Shown piece by piece: positions 1 to 25,379 of a stretch of DNA of 64,000 nt (positions are counted from its first letter, which is position 1; every line of letters starts with the position of its first letter). The notes beneath the pieces were generated by a model that was not told where the DNA came from, made no database searches, and saw nothing but the letters and a program-made list of their open reading frames with translations. The position numbers were made by a program, and so were the translations under genes. This stretch comes from Muraenolepis orangiensis (Eukaryota > Chordata > Actinopteri > Gadiformes > Muraenolepididae): contig JANIIK010000657.1 of the NCBI GenBank assembly GCA_027704905.1, positions 1-64,000 on the forward strand, in the 5' to 3' direction.

Positions 1-530
1 TGTTGGGGGAGGTAGTGATCGGACAGATGCGGAGAGAAGAGGAGAGAGAGTTTTCAGGTTACTAGGAAGGTAACAATGTGGGGAGTAGTGGGTAGGGAGG
101 TGGGGATTTGAGAGGGAGAGAGAAAGCAACAAAATGGTGATCAGAGACAGGGAGGGGTGTGACAGAGATCGTCGAGGTGGTACAGGATCTTGTGAAGACA
201 AGATCCAGTTGGTTCCCAGCTCTGTGGGTAGGGAGAGAAGGAGTGAGTGTTTGACCGAATATGGCAAAAAAGTTAATGAATTCAGGAGATTGTAACTTAT
301 CCGACTGGATGTTGAAGTCACCCAGAACACGAGTGGGGTGCCGTCCTCAGGAAAGCAGCTGAGGAGGGCGTCCATCTCGTCAAAGAAGTCACCAAGAGGG
401 CCCGGTGGTCGGTAGATCACGGCAATGTTGAGCCTAGTTGGGATGGTAACAGAAACAGCATGAAGTTCGAGTGCCGATCTGGTCAGTGACCCAGAGGGAG
501 TACCTGATATGACCAGTTTGAGAGACTAGG
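1..530 (-). mobile_element. L2 LINE fragment (unit 0, endonuclease part)
   Basis: This is the endonuclease-coding 5' part of the array unit that precedes unit 1, cut by the window edge. It matches units 2-4, but several single-base deletions break the frame, for example in the stretch coding VVLGDFN near 320-330. The right end is the junction with the host flank at about 531. Confidence 0.85.
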
Positions 531-642
531 AGTATACTTATACTGTAACATTTAAAAAAAAACATACTGCCAAACTTTTGGACATCATAGAATGATTGGA
601 TATGATAGGATGTGTATCTCTCTCCTCCTCTCTCTCTCTCTC

Positions 643-3592
643 ATTTACATTCACATTTACATTTAGGGCATTTGGCAGACGCTTTTATCCAAAGCGACTT
701 ACAAGGAGTACATTTGTTGAAGCAGACAATACCATAACACTGAGGTACGCGAACATAAAAATAGATCAGTTCACAAGTATTCATATTAACAAGATGAATA
801 ACACAATTTCGTACTGCTAGGTCACCTGCTTAAGTAGCTGTGATAAGAGCGTGTTATCAACATTAAGGATATACACTTGCTAGAATATACAACATGCTAA
901 GAGCTATTAATGTCAGGACTTAAGCAAGTTAGGGGTTCACAAAGGAGAAGGAGGGTTCAAGGAGAGTCCAGGTGGACTCTGAACAGGTGGGTCTTGAGTC
1001 TCTTGCGGAAGCTGGCGAGGGACTCTGCCGTCCTGACATGAGAGGGAGTTCATTCCACCACTGTGGAGCCAGAGCCGTGAAGAGCTGGGTCTTGGACGAG
1101 CGATGCTTGGTTGTCATCAGTGAAGGTCGAACAAGTCGCCTGGCAGAAGTTGAGCGGAGCGCTCTGGCTGGGATGTAGGGTTTGACCAACGCCTGGAGGT
1201 AGGCTGGGGCAGTTCCATTGACTGCCCTAAAGGTCAGCACCAGTTGGCATTGCAGGACAGCTGGTCATCTACCACCACACCAAGGTCTCTTGTTGTGTTG
1301 AGGGGGAGACTTGGGTGTTCTCGATGGTAACCAATAGGTCCATCTGAGGGCAGTCTTTCCTGGTATGAAGAGGAGCTCAGTCTTGTCAGGTTGAGCTTCA
1401 GGTGGTTGGCGGCTGTCCATCAGCTTCTGGCATCACGAAGAGACTCTGTCACTGCGAGCAGTGCCGTCTACGTGGAGTGCGCAGCCTTGAAGCCTGACTG
1501 GTGAGGGTCGAGGAGGTTGTTCTGGGAGAGATAGGATGAAAGTTGTGAGGAGACAGCACGTCAAGGGTTTTGGACAGGAATGATAGGAGAGATACGGTCT
1601 GTAGTTTTGGACATCAGTGGTGTCCAGGGATGGTTTCTTGAGGAGCGGCTTGATTCTGGCAGTCTTGAAGGCTGCCGGAAACAGGCCTGCATCAAGGGAG
1701 ATGTTAATTTGGGATGTAAGGAAGGGAAGGATATCGCCCGAGATGTCCTGGAGAAGAGAGGAAGGGATTGGGTCGAGGGGGCAGGTGGGTAGGGGGTTAG
1801 ATGTCACCAGTTTGTTAACAATCATCAGCGGAGAGGGCGTTTGAAACAGGTTAAGTTAGTGGGGGTGGGTAGTAAGAGGGAGGGAGGAAAGCGGTGGGGG
1901 TGAAGGAGGAGGTAATGTCGTTCACCTTCTTCGTTAAAAGAAGGTGACAAAGTCATCAGCTGAGAGGGCGAAGGAGGGAGTGGTGTTCATCGATGGGCGG
2001 GGGGAGGGGAGGGGGGGCTTGGAGGAGGGGGAACAAAGCAAACGGGGATTAAAAGACACAAAACAGAATAGGTAAAACAAAATGAAAGAAAAAGAAAAGA
2101 ATCAAAGATTAAGAATGGAATAGACACATTCAAAAAAAGAAAACAAGCCCAAAAAAATAGAACCAAAAGGAACAAATAAGATATAGAAATAAAAAATACA
2201 AGAGAAAAAAAAACGAAAAAAATTGAAAAAAAAGTAGTACAATAATAGATAAAAATCAGGAGAAAGAAAACTAGAGAAGATACGAAAAACTACGACTTAA
2301 AATAACAAAGGAACATTAGACACAATGAAAAAAAAATATAAAATAAGAGATACGAAAAATTAGAAATCCAAATATTAGATAATTCAATAAGATAAAGACA
2401 AAAAAAAAACAGATGGAAACATAAATAGAATAATAGATGGACAGACGACAAAGAGCCCGAAACTAAAAAAAAAGAAAATATATACAACTGAAGAAAAAAA
2501 TAAGGAGAGATATAAAAGAAACAAAAAACATAAACCAACAATAAAGAAAATAAAGTTAAAAACAAAAAGAAAAAAAAGGATAGACAATAGAAGCAAATGA
2601 AGAAAAGAGAATTGTATAAAGGAAAATTGTAGTAAGTAGAACATAGCAAGTAATTACACAGAATAGAAAAAGATGAAATTTGAGAAAGGAAACAAGAAAG
2701 AAGGAAAGTAATAAAGAAAGAGAAACATGGAGAAAAGATTCCTTGGGTTAGAGGCAGAAGAGTTGATTTTTGTACGGTAGAAGGCAGATTTAGCAGCCGA
2801 TACCGTGGAGTTGAAGCCAGAGAGGAGACGGAGGTAGTGAGCGAGATCATCAGAAGAGTCAGATTTCCTCCATTTTCTCTCAGCCGCCCGTAGCTCTGCT
2901 CTACGATCCCGCAGAGGTTCAGACAGCCAAGGAGATGGAGGAGAGGCTCGTGCTGGTCTGGAGATGAGAGGACAGAGAGAGTCGAAGGAAGAGGAGAGAG
3001 AGGAAGTCAGGGTGGAGGAGGCTTCCTCTACCGACAAGAGAGAGAATTGTTGGGGGGATGGTAGTGAGGATCGGACAGATGCGGAGAGAGAAGAGGGAGA
3101 GAGAGTTTTCAGGTTACTATGGAAGGTAACAATGTGGGGAGTAGTGGGTAGGGAGGTGGGGGATTTGAGAGGGAGAGAGAAAGCAACAAAATGGTGATCA
3201 GAGACAGGGAGGGGTGTGACAGAGATCGTCGAGGTGGTACAGGATCTTGTGAAGACAAGATCCAGTTGGTTCCCAGCTCTGTGGGTAGGGAGAGAAGGAG
3301 TGAGTGTTTGACCGAATATGGCAAAAAAGTTAATGAATTCAGGAGATTGTAACTTATCCGACTGGATGTTGAAGTCACCCAGAACCACGAGTGGGGTGCC
3401 GTCCTCAGGAAAGCAGCTGAGGAGGGCGTCCATCTCGTCAAAGAAGTCACCAAGAGGGCCCGGTGGTCGGTAGATCACGGCAATGTTGAGCCTAGTTGGG
3501 ATGGTAACAGAAACAGCATGAAGTTCGAGTGCCGATCTGGTCAGGTGACCCAGAGGGAGTACCTGATATGACCAGTTTGGAGAGACTAGGAG
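643..3592 (-). mobile_element. L2 LINE copy, array unit 1, with an A-rich insert
   Basis: The element is read from its 3' tail at 643, which carries the GCAGACGCTTTTATCCAAAG motif typical of fish L2 tails, toward the endonuclease at about 3590. The endonuclease frame is open at about 2740-3478 and contains GDFN. From 643 to about 2040 many one-base indels relative to units 2-4 break the frames. At about 2036-2712 an A-rich stretch replaces the normal continuation. The C-terminal frame at 929-1240 is also damaged. Compared with units 2-4, this copy is either decayed or poorly assembled. Confidence 0.88.
2036..2712. other. A-rich low-complexity insert in unit 1
   Basis: About 680 bp are present here and absent at the same point of units 2, 3 and 4 (compare about 5065, 7414 and 9759). 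The sequence is almost only A and G with occasional T and C, has no clear repeat unit, and shows no target duplication or transposon ends. The long open frames on the - strand (2290-2850) are poly-Phe/Leu/Ser translations of this composition and not genes. Confidence 0.85.
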
Positions 3593-3708
3593 TATACTTA
3601 TACTGTAACATTTAAAAAAAACATACTGCCAAACTTTTTGGACATCATAGAATGATTGGATATGATAGGATGTGTATCTCTCTCTCTCTCTCTCTCTCTC
3701 TCGCTCTC

Positions 3709-5941
3709 ATTTACATTCACATTTACATTTAGGGCATTTGGCAGACGCTTTTATCCAAAGCGACTTACAAGGAGTACATTTGTTGAAGCAGACAATACCA
3801 TAACACTGAGGTACGCGAACATAAAAATAGATCAGTTCACAAGTATTCATATTAACAAGATGAATAACACAATTTCGTACTGCTAGGTCACCTGCTTAAG
3901 TAGCTGTGATAAGAGCGTGTTATCAACATTAAGGATATACACTTGCTAGAATATACAACATGCTAAGAACTATTAATGTCAGGACTTAAGCAAGTTAGGG
4001 GTTCACAAAGGAGAAGGAGGGTTCAAGGAGAGTCCAGGTGGACTCTGAACAGGTGTGTCTTGAGTCTCTTGCGGAAGCTGGCGAGGGACTCTGCCGTCCT
4101 GACATGAGACGGGAGTTCATTCCACCACTGTGGAGCCAGAGCCGTGAAGAGCTGGGTCTTGGACGAGCGATGCTTGGTTGTCATCAGTGAAGGTCGAACA
4201 AGTGGCCTGGCAGAAGTTGAGTGGAGCGCTCTGGCTGGGATGTAGGGTTTGACCAACGCCTGGAGGTAGGCTGGGGCAGTTCCATTGACTGCCCTAAAGG
4301 TCAGCACCAGTTGGCATTGCAGGACAGCTGGTCATCTACCACCACACCAAGGTCTCTTGTTGTGGTTGAGGGGGAGACTTGGGTGTTCTCGATGGTGACC
4401 AATAGGTCCATCTGAGGGCAGTCTTTCCCTGGTATGAAGAGGAGCTCAGTCTTGTCAAGGTTGAGCTTCAGGTGGTTGGCGGCTGTCCATCAGCTTCTGG
4501 CATCACGAAGAGACTCTGTCACTGCGAGCAGTGCCGTCTCCGTGGAGTGCGCAGCCTTGAAGCCTGACTGGTGAGGGTCGAGGAGGTTGTTCTGGGAGAG
4601 ATAGGATGAAAGTTGTGAGGAGACAGCACGTCCTAGGGTTTTGGACAGGAATGATAGGAGAGATAGTCTGTAGTTTTGGACATCAGTGGTGTCCAGGGAT
4701 GGTTTCTTGAGGAGCGGCATGATTCTGGCAGACTTGAAGGCTGCCGGAAACAGGCCTGCATCAAGGGAGATGTTAATTTGGGATGAAAGGAAGGGAAGGA
4801 TATCGCCCGAGATGTCCTGGAGAAGAGAGGAAGGGATTGGGTCGAGGGGGCAGGTGGTAGGGTGGTTAGATGTCACCAGTTTGTTAACATCATCAGGGGA
4901 GAGGGAGTTGAAACAGGTAAAGTTAGTGGGGGTGGGAGAAGAGGGAGGGAGGAAAGTGGTGGGGGTGAAGGAGGAGGTAATGTCGTTCACCTTCTTCGTA
5001 AAGAAGGTGACAAAGTCATCAGCTGAGAGGGAGGAGGGAGGGGGAGGGGAGGGGGGGTTGAGGAGGGAAGAGAACATGGAGAAAAGATTCCTTGGGTTAG
5101 AGGCAGAAGAGTTGATTTTTGTACGGTAGAAGGCAGATTTAGCAGCCGATACCGTGGAGTTGAAGCCAGAGAGGAGACGGAGGTAGTGAGCGAGATCATC
5201 AGAAGAGTCAGATTTCCTCCATTTTCTCTCAGCCGCCCGTAGCTCTGCTCTACGATCCCGCAGAGGTTCAGACAGCCAAGGAGATGGAGGAGAGGCTCGT
5301 GCTGGTCTGGAGATGAGAGGACAGAGAGAGTCGAAGGAAGAGGAGAGAGAGGAAGTCAGGGTGGAGGAGGCTTCCTCTACCGACAAGAGAGAGAATTGTT
5401 GGGGGGATGGTAGTGAGGATCGGACAGATGCGGAGAGAGAAGAGGGAGAGAGAGTTTTCAGGTTACTATGGAAGGTAACAATGTGGGAAGTAGTGGGTAG
5501 GGAGGTGGGGGATTTGAGAGGGAGAGAGAAAGCAACAAAATGGTGATCAGAGACAGGGAGGGGTGTGACAGAGATCGTCGAGGTGGTACAGGATCTTGTG
5601 AAGACAAGATCCAGTTGGTTCCCAGCTCTGTGGGTAGGGAGAGAAGGAGTGAGTGTTTGACCGAATATGGCAAAAAAGTTAATGAATTCAGGAGATTGTA
5701 ACTTATCCGACTGGATGTTGAAGTCACCCAGAACCACGAGTGGGGTGCCGTCCTCAGGAAAGCAGCTGAGGAGGGCGTCCATCTCGTCAAAGAAGTCACC
5801 AAGAGGGCCCGGTGGTCGGTAGATCACGGCAATGTTGAGCCTAGTTGGGATGGTAACAGAAACAGCATGAAGTTCGAGTGCCGATCTGGTCAGGTGACCC
5901 AGAGGGAGTACCTGATATGACCAGTTTGGAGAGACTAGGAG
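3709..5941 (-). mobile_element. L2 LINE copy, array unit 2 (internally deleted)
   Basis: This is a non-LTR retrotransposon fragment. The frame at 4490-5827 encodes the apurinic-type endonuclease (MIYRPPGPLGDF, VVLGDFNIQSD, SDHHFVAF), a linker and the start of reverse transcriptase (PISLLSFLSK-like region, ending SLRDARS and a TGA). The next codons, WTAANHLKLNLDKTELLF, belong downstream of the catalytic YxDD box. The palm core is therefore deleted. A second deletion joins DDQLS to LTFRAVNG, and the C-terminal frame is 4023-4307. The 3' tail is at 3709-3770. It cannot encode an active RT. The 5' end is the unit junction at 5941. Confidence 0.92.
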
Positions 5942-6057
5942 TATACTTATACTGTAACATTTAAAAAAAACATACTGCCAAACTTTTTGGACATCATAGA
6001 ATGATTGGATATGATAGGATGTGTATCTCTCTCTCTCTCTCTCTCTCTCTCGCTCTC

Positions 6058-8290
6058 ATTTACATTCACATTTACATTTAGGGCATTTGGCAGACGCTTT
6101 TATCCAAAGCGACTTACAAGGAGTACATTTGTTGAAGCAGACAATACCATAACACTGAGGTACGCGAACATAAAAATAGATCAGTTCACAAGTATTCATA
6201 TTAACAAGATGAATAACACAATTTCGTACTGCTAGGTCACCTGCTTAAGTAGCTGTGATAAGAGCGTGTTATCAACATTAAGGATATACACTTGCTAGAA
6301 TATACAACATGCTAAGAGCTATTAATGTCAGGACTTAAGCAAGTTAGGGGTTCACAAAGGAGAAGGAGGGTTCAAGGAGAGTCCAGGTGGACTCTGAACA
6401 GGTGTGTCTTGAGTCTCTTGCGGAAGCTGGCGAGGGACTCTGCCGTCCTGACATGAGACGGGAGTTCATTCCACAACTGTGGAGCCAGAGCCGTGAAGAG
6501 CTGGGTCTTGGACGAGCGATGCTTGGTTGTCATCAGTGAAGGTCGAACAAGTGGCCTGGCAGAAGTTGAGCGGAGCGCTCTGGCTGGGATGTAGGGTTTG
6601 ACCAACGCCTGGAGGTAGGCTGGGGCAGTTCCATTGACTGCCCTAAAGGTCAGCACCAGTTGGCATTGCAGGACAGCTGGTCATCTACCACCACACCAAG
6701 GTCTCTTGTTGTGGTTGAGGGGGAGACTTGGGTGTTCTCGATGGTGACCAATAGGTCCATCTGAGGGCAGTCTTTCCCTGGTATGAAGAGGAGCTCAGTC
6801 TTGTCAAGGTTGAGCTTCAGGTGGTTGGCGGCTGTCCATCAGCTTCTGGCATCACGAAGAGACTCTGTCACTGCGAGCAGTGCCGTCTCCGTGGAGTGCG
6901 CAGCCTTGAAGCCTGACTGGTGAGGGTCGAGGAGGTTGTTCTGGGAGAGATAGGATGAAAGTTGTGAGGAGACAGCACGTCCTAGGGTTTTGGACAGGAA
7001 TGATAGGAGAGATAGTCTGTAGTTTTGGACATCAGTGGTGTCCAGGGACGGTTTCTTGAGGAGCGGCATGATTCTGGCAGACTTGAAGGCTGCCGGAAAC
7101 AGGCCTGCATCAAGGGAGATGTTAATTTGGGATGAAAGGAAGGGAAGGATATCGCCCGAGATGTCCTGGAGAAGAGAGGAAGGGATTGGGTCGAGGGGGC
7201 AGGTGGTAGGGTGGTTAGATGTCACCAGTTTGTTAACATCATCAGGGGAGAGGGAGTTGAAACAGGTAAAGTTAGTGGGGGTGGGAGAAGAGGGAGGGAG
7301 GAAAGCGGTGGGGGTGAAGGAGGAGGTAATGTCGTTCACCTTCTTCGTAAAGAAGGTGACAAAGTCATCAGCTGAGAGGGAGGAGGGAGGGGGAGGGGAG
7401 GGGGGGTTGAGGAGGGAAGAGAACATGGAGAAAAGATTCCTTGGGTTAGAGGCAGAAGAGTTGATTTTTGTACGGTAGAAGGCAGATTTAGCAGCCGATA
7501 CCGTGGAGTTGAAGCCAGAGAGGAGACGGAGGTAGTGAGCGAGATCATCAGAAGAGTCAGATATCCTCCATTTTCTCTCAGCCGCCCGTAGCTCTGCTCT
7601 ACGATCCCGCAGAGGTTCAGACAGCCAAGGAGATGGAGGAGAGGCTCGTGCTGGTCTGGAGATGAGAGGACAGAGAGAGTCGAAGGAAGAGGAGAGAGAG
7701 GAAGTCAGGGTGGAGGAGGCTTCCTCTACCGACAAGAGAGAGAATTGTTGGGGGGATGGTAGTGAGGATCGGACAGATGCGGAGAGAGAAGAGGGAGAGA
7801 GAGTTTTCAGGTTACTATGGAAGGTAACAATGTGGGGAGTAGTGGGTAGGGAGGTGGGGGATTTGAGAGGGAGAGAGAAAGCAACAAAATGGTGATCAGA
7901 GACAGGGAGGGGTGTGACAGAGATCGTCGAGGTGGTACAGGATCTTGTGAAGACAAGATCCAGTTGGTTCCCAGCTCTGTGGGTAGGGAGAGAAGGAGTG
8001 AGTGTTTGACCGAATATGGCAAAAAAGTTAATGAATTCAGGAGATTGTAACTTATCCGACTGGATGTTGAAGTCACCCAGAACCACGAGTGGGGTGCCGT
8101 CCTCAGGAAAGCAGCTGAGGAGGGCGTCCATCTCGTCAAAGAAGTCACCAAGAGGGCCCGGTGGTCGGTAGATCACGGCAATGTTGAGCCTAGTTGGGAT
8201 GGTAACAGAAACAGCATGAAGTTCGAGTGCCGATCTGGTCAGGTGACCCAGAGGGAGTACCTGATATGACCAGTTTGGAGAGACTAGGAG
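6058..8290 (-). mobile_element. L2 LINE copy, array unit 3 (internally deleted)
   Basis: It has the same structure as unit 2: C-terminal frame 6372-6656, endonuclease/partial RT frame 6839 to about 8290, and the same two internal deletions. The open frame continues through the junction into host flank and the (CT)n tract to 8404, giving a meaningless Arg-Glu N-terminus. Just inside the junction the LINE frame reads LLVSPNWSYQVLPLGHL, more upstream endonuclease sequence than the first Met suggests. Confidence 0.92.
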
Positions 8291-8374
8291 TATACTTATA
8301 CTGTAACATTTAAAAAAAACATACTGCCAAACTTTTTGGACATCATAGAATGATTGGATATGATAGGATGTGTA

Positions 8375-11490
<3,116 letters not shown>

Positions 11491-11504
11491 GACACAAAAA
11501 AGGG

Positions 11505-11560
11505 GAAGTTGGACTAATAACGTCAGAGCCTTCTTGGATTCCTATTGGTCCTTGTCCTTC
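11505..11560 (+). promoter_or_regulatory. Putative MHC class I SXY-like promoter module
   Basis: The sequence AACGTCA (11519-11525) lies 18 bp before ATTGG (11544-11548), about 115-145 bp upstream of the start codon. This matches the X2 (CRE-like) and Y (inverted CCAAT) spacing of MHC class I promoters. The paralogous upstream region at 52620-52627 has the perfect palindrome TGACGTCA, so this gene carries a G to A change in its X2 half-site. No interferon response element is visible upstream, where homology with the paralog ends at about 11504 and (CT)n begins. The assignment is by position and motif only. Confidence 0.5.
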
Positions 11561-11663
11561 CTGAGCGTCTTGTCGACAGGTTTCCTGGTCGTCAGATACC
11601 GGAGTGTGAGTCTCGTCTCTGTTGGTTCTCTCATGAATGTTCTTCAAGAGTTCTTCTAGATCC

Positions 11664-21571
<9,908 letters not shown>

Positions 21572-21945
21572 ACCATGAAGACTCTTCTCCCGTTCAGCTT
21601 AAAGCAGCACAGAGTAGACTGCTGCTCATTTACAATCATTACAAACAGCCTTGGGACTTCAGCTAACTTCACATGCTATGTTTGATCAATGACAATAACA
21701 TTCCTATGTACTTTCATTTAGAAATCAGTCCGTACTTAAAGTGTAAATCAATGTAATCACTGTTTGTGATCGATTGGATGAAGTCACCGACTTACACCTC
21801 CAATCTGTCCCTTGGAAACCATGGCAACACCACCTCGCCTGTGGACGGCCATTTTGGTTCGGTTCCCGCCGCTTCACCTTGTAGCGTTTGAATTATGTTA
21901 TATTGTTTTTTAATATTTAAGATGTGTAAAATAAGGTTTAAGAGT
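21572..21945 (+). other. MHC class I 3' untranslated region (inferred)
   Basis: No further open frame or repeat match appears after the stop. No canonical AATAAA is present before a Rex1 fragment begins at about 21950. The nearest candidates are ACAATAAC (21690) and the AATAAA run near 22880, beyond the Rex1 fragment. The mature 3' end is therefore uncertain. Confidence 0.4.
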
Positions 21946-21949
21946 CTGG

Positions 21950-22600
21950 GAGTACGGAGTACAGAGATGACAAAGCCTGGCTGACACAATGGTGTGAGGA
22001 AAACAGCCTCACACTGAATGTCAGCAAGACTAAGGAGCTCATCGTGGACTTCAGGAGCCACCGAGGCACACGCTTCACCTTCAGCCTGGATGGGACACCG
22101 ATGGAAATCTTCAGCTGCTTCCGTTTCCTGGGACTACAGATTTCCGACAACCTGGCGTGGACCCGCCTTGGAGGTCATGCTTAAGAAGGCACACCGGTGC
22201 CTCTATGCCCTGCAGTGCCTCAGAAGAAGCGGCATAGGCTAACGGTGGCTGGTGAACTTCTACCGCAGCCTATAGAGAGCGTCCTGACCAGTGGCGTCAC
22301 CATGTGGTACGGCAACACCACTTCACAGGACAAGAAAGACATCCAGAGGGTCGTGAGGACAGCATAAAAGATTGGCTGTGCACTTCCATGCATTGTCAGA
22401 ATAAGGCCATCTCCATCAAAAAGGACCACAACCACCCTGGGCACCATCTCTTCTCCTTCCTACGGTCTGGTCGCTGGTTCTGCAGCGTCCATACGAGGGA
22501 TACCAGGTTCAGGACAGTTTTTATCCCCACGCAGTGTGTCTACTGAACTGCTAGGAGTGCTGCCACTAGCATTCCATTGTACGTAAAAACATCTTGAACC
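21950..22600 (+). mobile_element. Rex1/Babar LINE fragment, degenerate
   Basis: Translated pieces in shifting frames match the C-terminal half of a fish Rex1 reverse transcriptase: WCEENSLTLNVSKTKELIVD, FLGLQISDNLAW, ESVLTSGVTMWYGNTT and IQRVVRTA. Stops and a small deletion around 22160 break it. It is truncated at its 5' side and is a different copy from the one at 23-25.3 kb. Confidence 0.8.
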
Positions 22601-22998
22601 TTGAGTTAAGTTCATAGGTTATAATTTAGAGGTACGGTTCAGCTTGACAGGTTGTTAAGTTTATCGCTTAAGTCTTCTGGGGTTTGAACAGACAAATACA
22701 AACTAATAATTCTAACTCTGGAGGATGAAAAGATGGAAGAAATAATAATGTCATAAGTAATGAGATGTTTGGTTTGTATCTACATGTATTTGTGCCTTTT
22801 ATAAATCTATATTATCTTCTAGTATTGGTTCTGTGAACTAATAGTTATTACAACTTAAACAGCTTGAAAAGATGAAAAGCAATAAAATAATAAATTAAGC
22901 TAAAAACTGAAGAGTATGATGTTACGTTTAGATCATTTATGAACTGCATATGTATATAATATATATCCTACAATATATACATCCTAAAATATATGTCT
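22600..22998. other. AT-rich intergenic sequence
   Basis: No open frame, repeat unit or transposon end recognised. It contains AATAAAATAATAAA at about 22880, which could serve as polyadenylation signals for the MHC gene or the Rex1 fragment. Confidence 0.4.
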
Positions 22999-25312
22999 TA
23001 TTCAGATTCAGATTACTTTATTAATCCCGAGGGAAATTAAGGTGCAACAGTTGACACAGGGGGAATAAATGCACACACAAAAAATACTAATACCTAAGCT
23101 AAAAAAAACAAAACAACTAACTAAATAAAAATTGTATAAACAAAAATATATTTAAATGAAATCTAAATGTATTGATAAATGAAGATAAATTTACAGTATT
23201 ATTACAGTAATACGTAGGTATATACAATACACAACAATACGTATAGTGCAAATTGGCAGAATAATATATTAATAAATAACAACTGAAAAGTGACATGTGT
23301 AAAGTGAAAAGTGAAAAGTGAAAAGTGAATTTGAAGAGTGATTTACAGTGCGTTGACCAAAAAATAATAATAAGTAAGTTGGCCTCAGGTCACTGAGTCT
23401 CCACTGTCCCTCTCACGACCCGAGGTAGATAAGTTAAAGATTCTAATGGCCACAGGAAGAAAGGACTTCCTATGGCGTTCTGTGGTGCACCTGGGTGGAA
23501 TGAGTCTGTTGCTAAAGGTGCTTCTATATGAGGTCAGCACCTGATGGAGAGGGTGAGAGTTGTTGTCAAGGATACTACGCAGCTTGCGCAGCATCCTTCT
23601 CTCAGACACCACCAACAAGGAGTCCAGCTGGACCCCCAGGACAGCGCCAGCCTTCCTGACAATCCTGCTGATCTTGTTGGCGTCTGCTGATCTCAACCTG
23701 CTTCCCCAGCACAGGACACCGGAGAAGATGGCACTGGCTACCACCGACTGGTAGAACACATTCAGCATCTTGTTGCAAACGTTGAAGGACCGGAGCCTCC
23801 GCAGGAAGTAGAGACGGCTCTGGCCCTTCTTGTAAACAGCCTCAGAGTTCTTGGCCCAGACCAGTTTATTGTCCAGATGAACTCCCAGGTATTTATATTC
23901 CTGGACAACTTCAGCGGACACACCCTTGATGGAAATGGGTGTGGGTGTGGATTTCCTCCTGCGGAAGTCCACCACCATCTCCTTCGTCTTGTCAGTGTTG
24001 AGCTGCATATGGTTCAGCTCACACCACTCAACGAAGGAGTCCACGACGCCCCTGTACTCCTCATCGTTTCCCTCGCTGACACAACCAACAACTGCAGAGT
24101 CGTCCGAGAACTTCTGCAGATGGCAGGACACAGAGTTGTACTGGAAGTCTGAGGTGTAAAGGGTGAACAGGGTCCACAGTTCCCTGTGGAGCACCAGTGC
24201 TGCTGACCACAGTGTCAGACACACAGTCCTGCAGTCTGACAAACTGTGGACGACCCGTCAAATAGTCAGTAATCCAGGACACCAGGGAAGAGTCCACCTT
24301 CATCGCCGTCAGCTTACTTCCCAGCAGGGCAGGCCGGATGGTGTTGAACGCACTGGAGAAGTCGAAAAACATGATTCTCACAGTGCTCCCGGGTCTGTCC
24401 AAGTGGGCGTAGGCACGATGAAGCAGGAAGATGATGGCGTCCTCCACTCCCAGTTTCGGCTGGTAGGCAAACTGAAGAGGGTCCAGCGATGATCTGACCA
24501 GGGGCCGAAGAAGCGTCAGGACCAGCCTCTCAAAGGATTTTGCCACGTGGGACGTCAGCGCCACCGGTCTGTAGTCGTTTGAGGTGCTGGGACGTGCCTT
24601 CTTCGGAACCGGCACCAGGCAGGATGTCTTCCACAGCACAGGGACCCTCTCCAGTCTCATGCTCAGGTTGAAGATGTACTGCAGGACTCCACTCAGCTGG
24701 GCAGCACATGTTTTGAGGACCCTCGGGCTGACGCCGTCAGGACCTGCAGCCTTGTCTGGATGGAGCCTGCACAGCACTTTCCTCACCTGCTCAGCTGTGA
24801 AGGTATGTGAAGGTATGCCGTGTGTGGGGGCAGGAAGAGTCACTGTTGTGTTGATGGGGGAGGGGTGAGGTAGTGGTGGTGGGGGAGAGAGAACAGGTAT
24901 GTTGATGCTGGAGAGGGCTGGTGGGGGAGGGGGGACAGCAGGGCTGGGGGGCTGGAGGGGAATGGTTGTAGAGGGGCTGGGGGAGGGGGGGTAGACCGGA
25001 GCCCACTCATTGAATCTATTGAAAAACAAATTCAACTCGTTGGCCCGGTCAGGACCCCCCCCTATTGTCTGGCTACCAGGTTGTTTGTAGCCAGTGATGC
25101 TCCTCATGCCACTCCACACATCCTTCAGGTTGTTCTGCTGAAGTTTGTGCTCCAGCTTCCTCCTGTAGTTGTCTTTGCCCTGCTGGATCCTCTCCTTCAG
25201 CTCCCTCTGAACCCGCCTCATCTGCTCCCTGTCCCCGTCTCTGAAGGCCCTCTTCTTCTCATTGAGCAGGACCTTGATGTCTCGGGTGACCCATGGCTTG
25301 TTGTTGGGGAAA
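22999..25312 (-). mobile_element. Rex1/Babar LINE, 5'-truncated, one frameshift
   Basis: The - strand frame at 24061-25315 encodes the region upstream of RT (NKPWVTRDIKVLLNEKKRAF) and RT motifs: HPDKAAGPDGVSPRVLK, NDYRPVALTSHVAKSFERL, FFDFSSAFNTI and STGAPQGT. The frame then changes at about 24170-24240 and continues at 23385 to about 24180 with the catalytic FSDDSAVVG, YKYLGVHLDNKL and a C-terminus ending GDSVT. The 3' UTR runs to about 22999 and ends in repeated ATTCAG/CTGAAT after TTAATTTCCCTCGGGATTAA. The endonuclease is missing, so the copy is truncated at 25312. A single frameshift otherwise separates it from an intact RT. Confidence 0.88.
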
Positions 25313-25344
25313 CATATATATATATACATATATATATTATAGGA

Positions 25345-25379
<35 letters not shown>

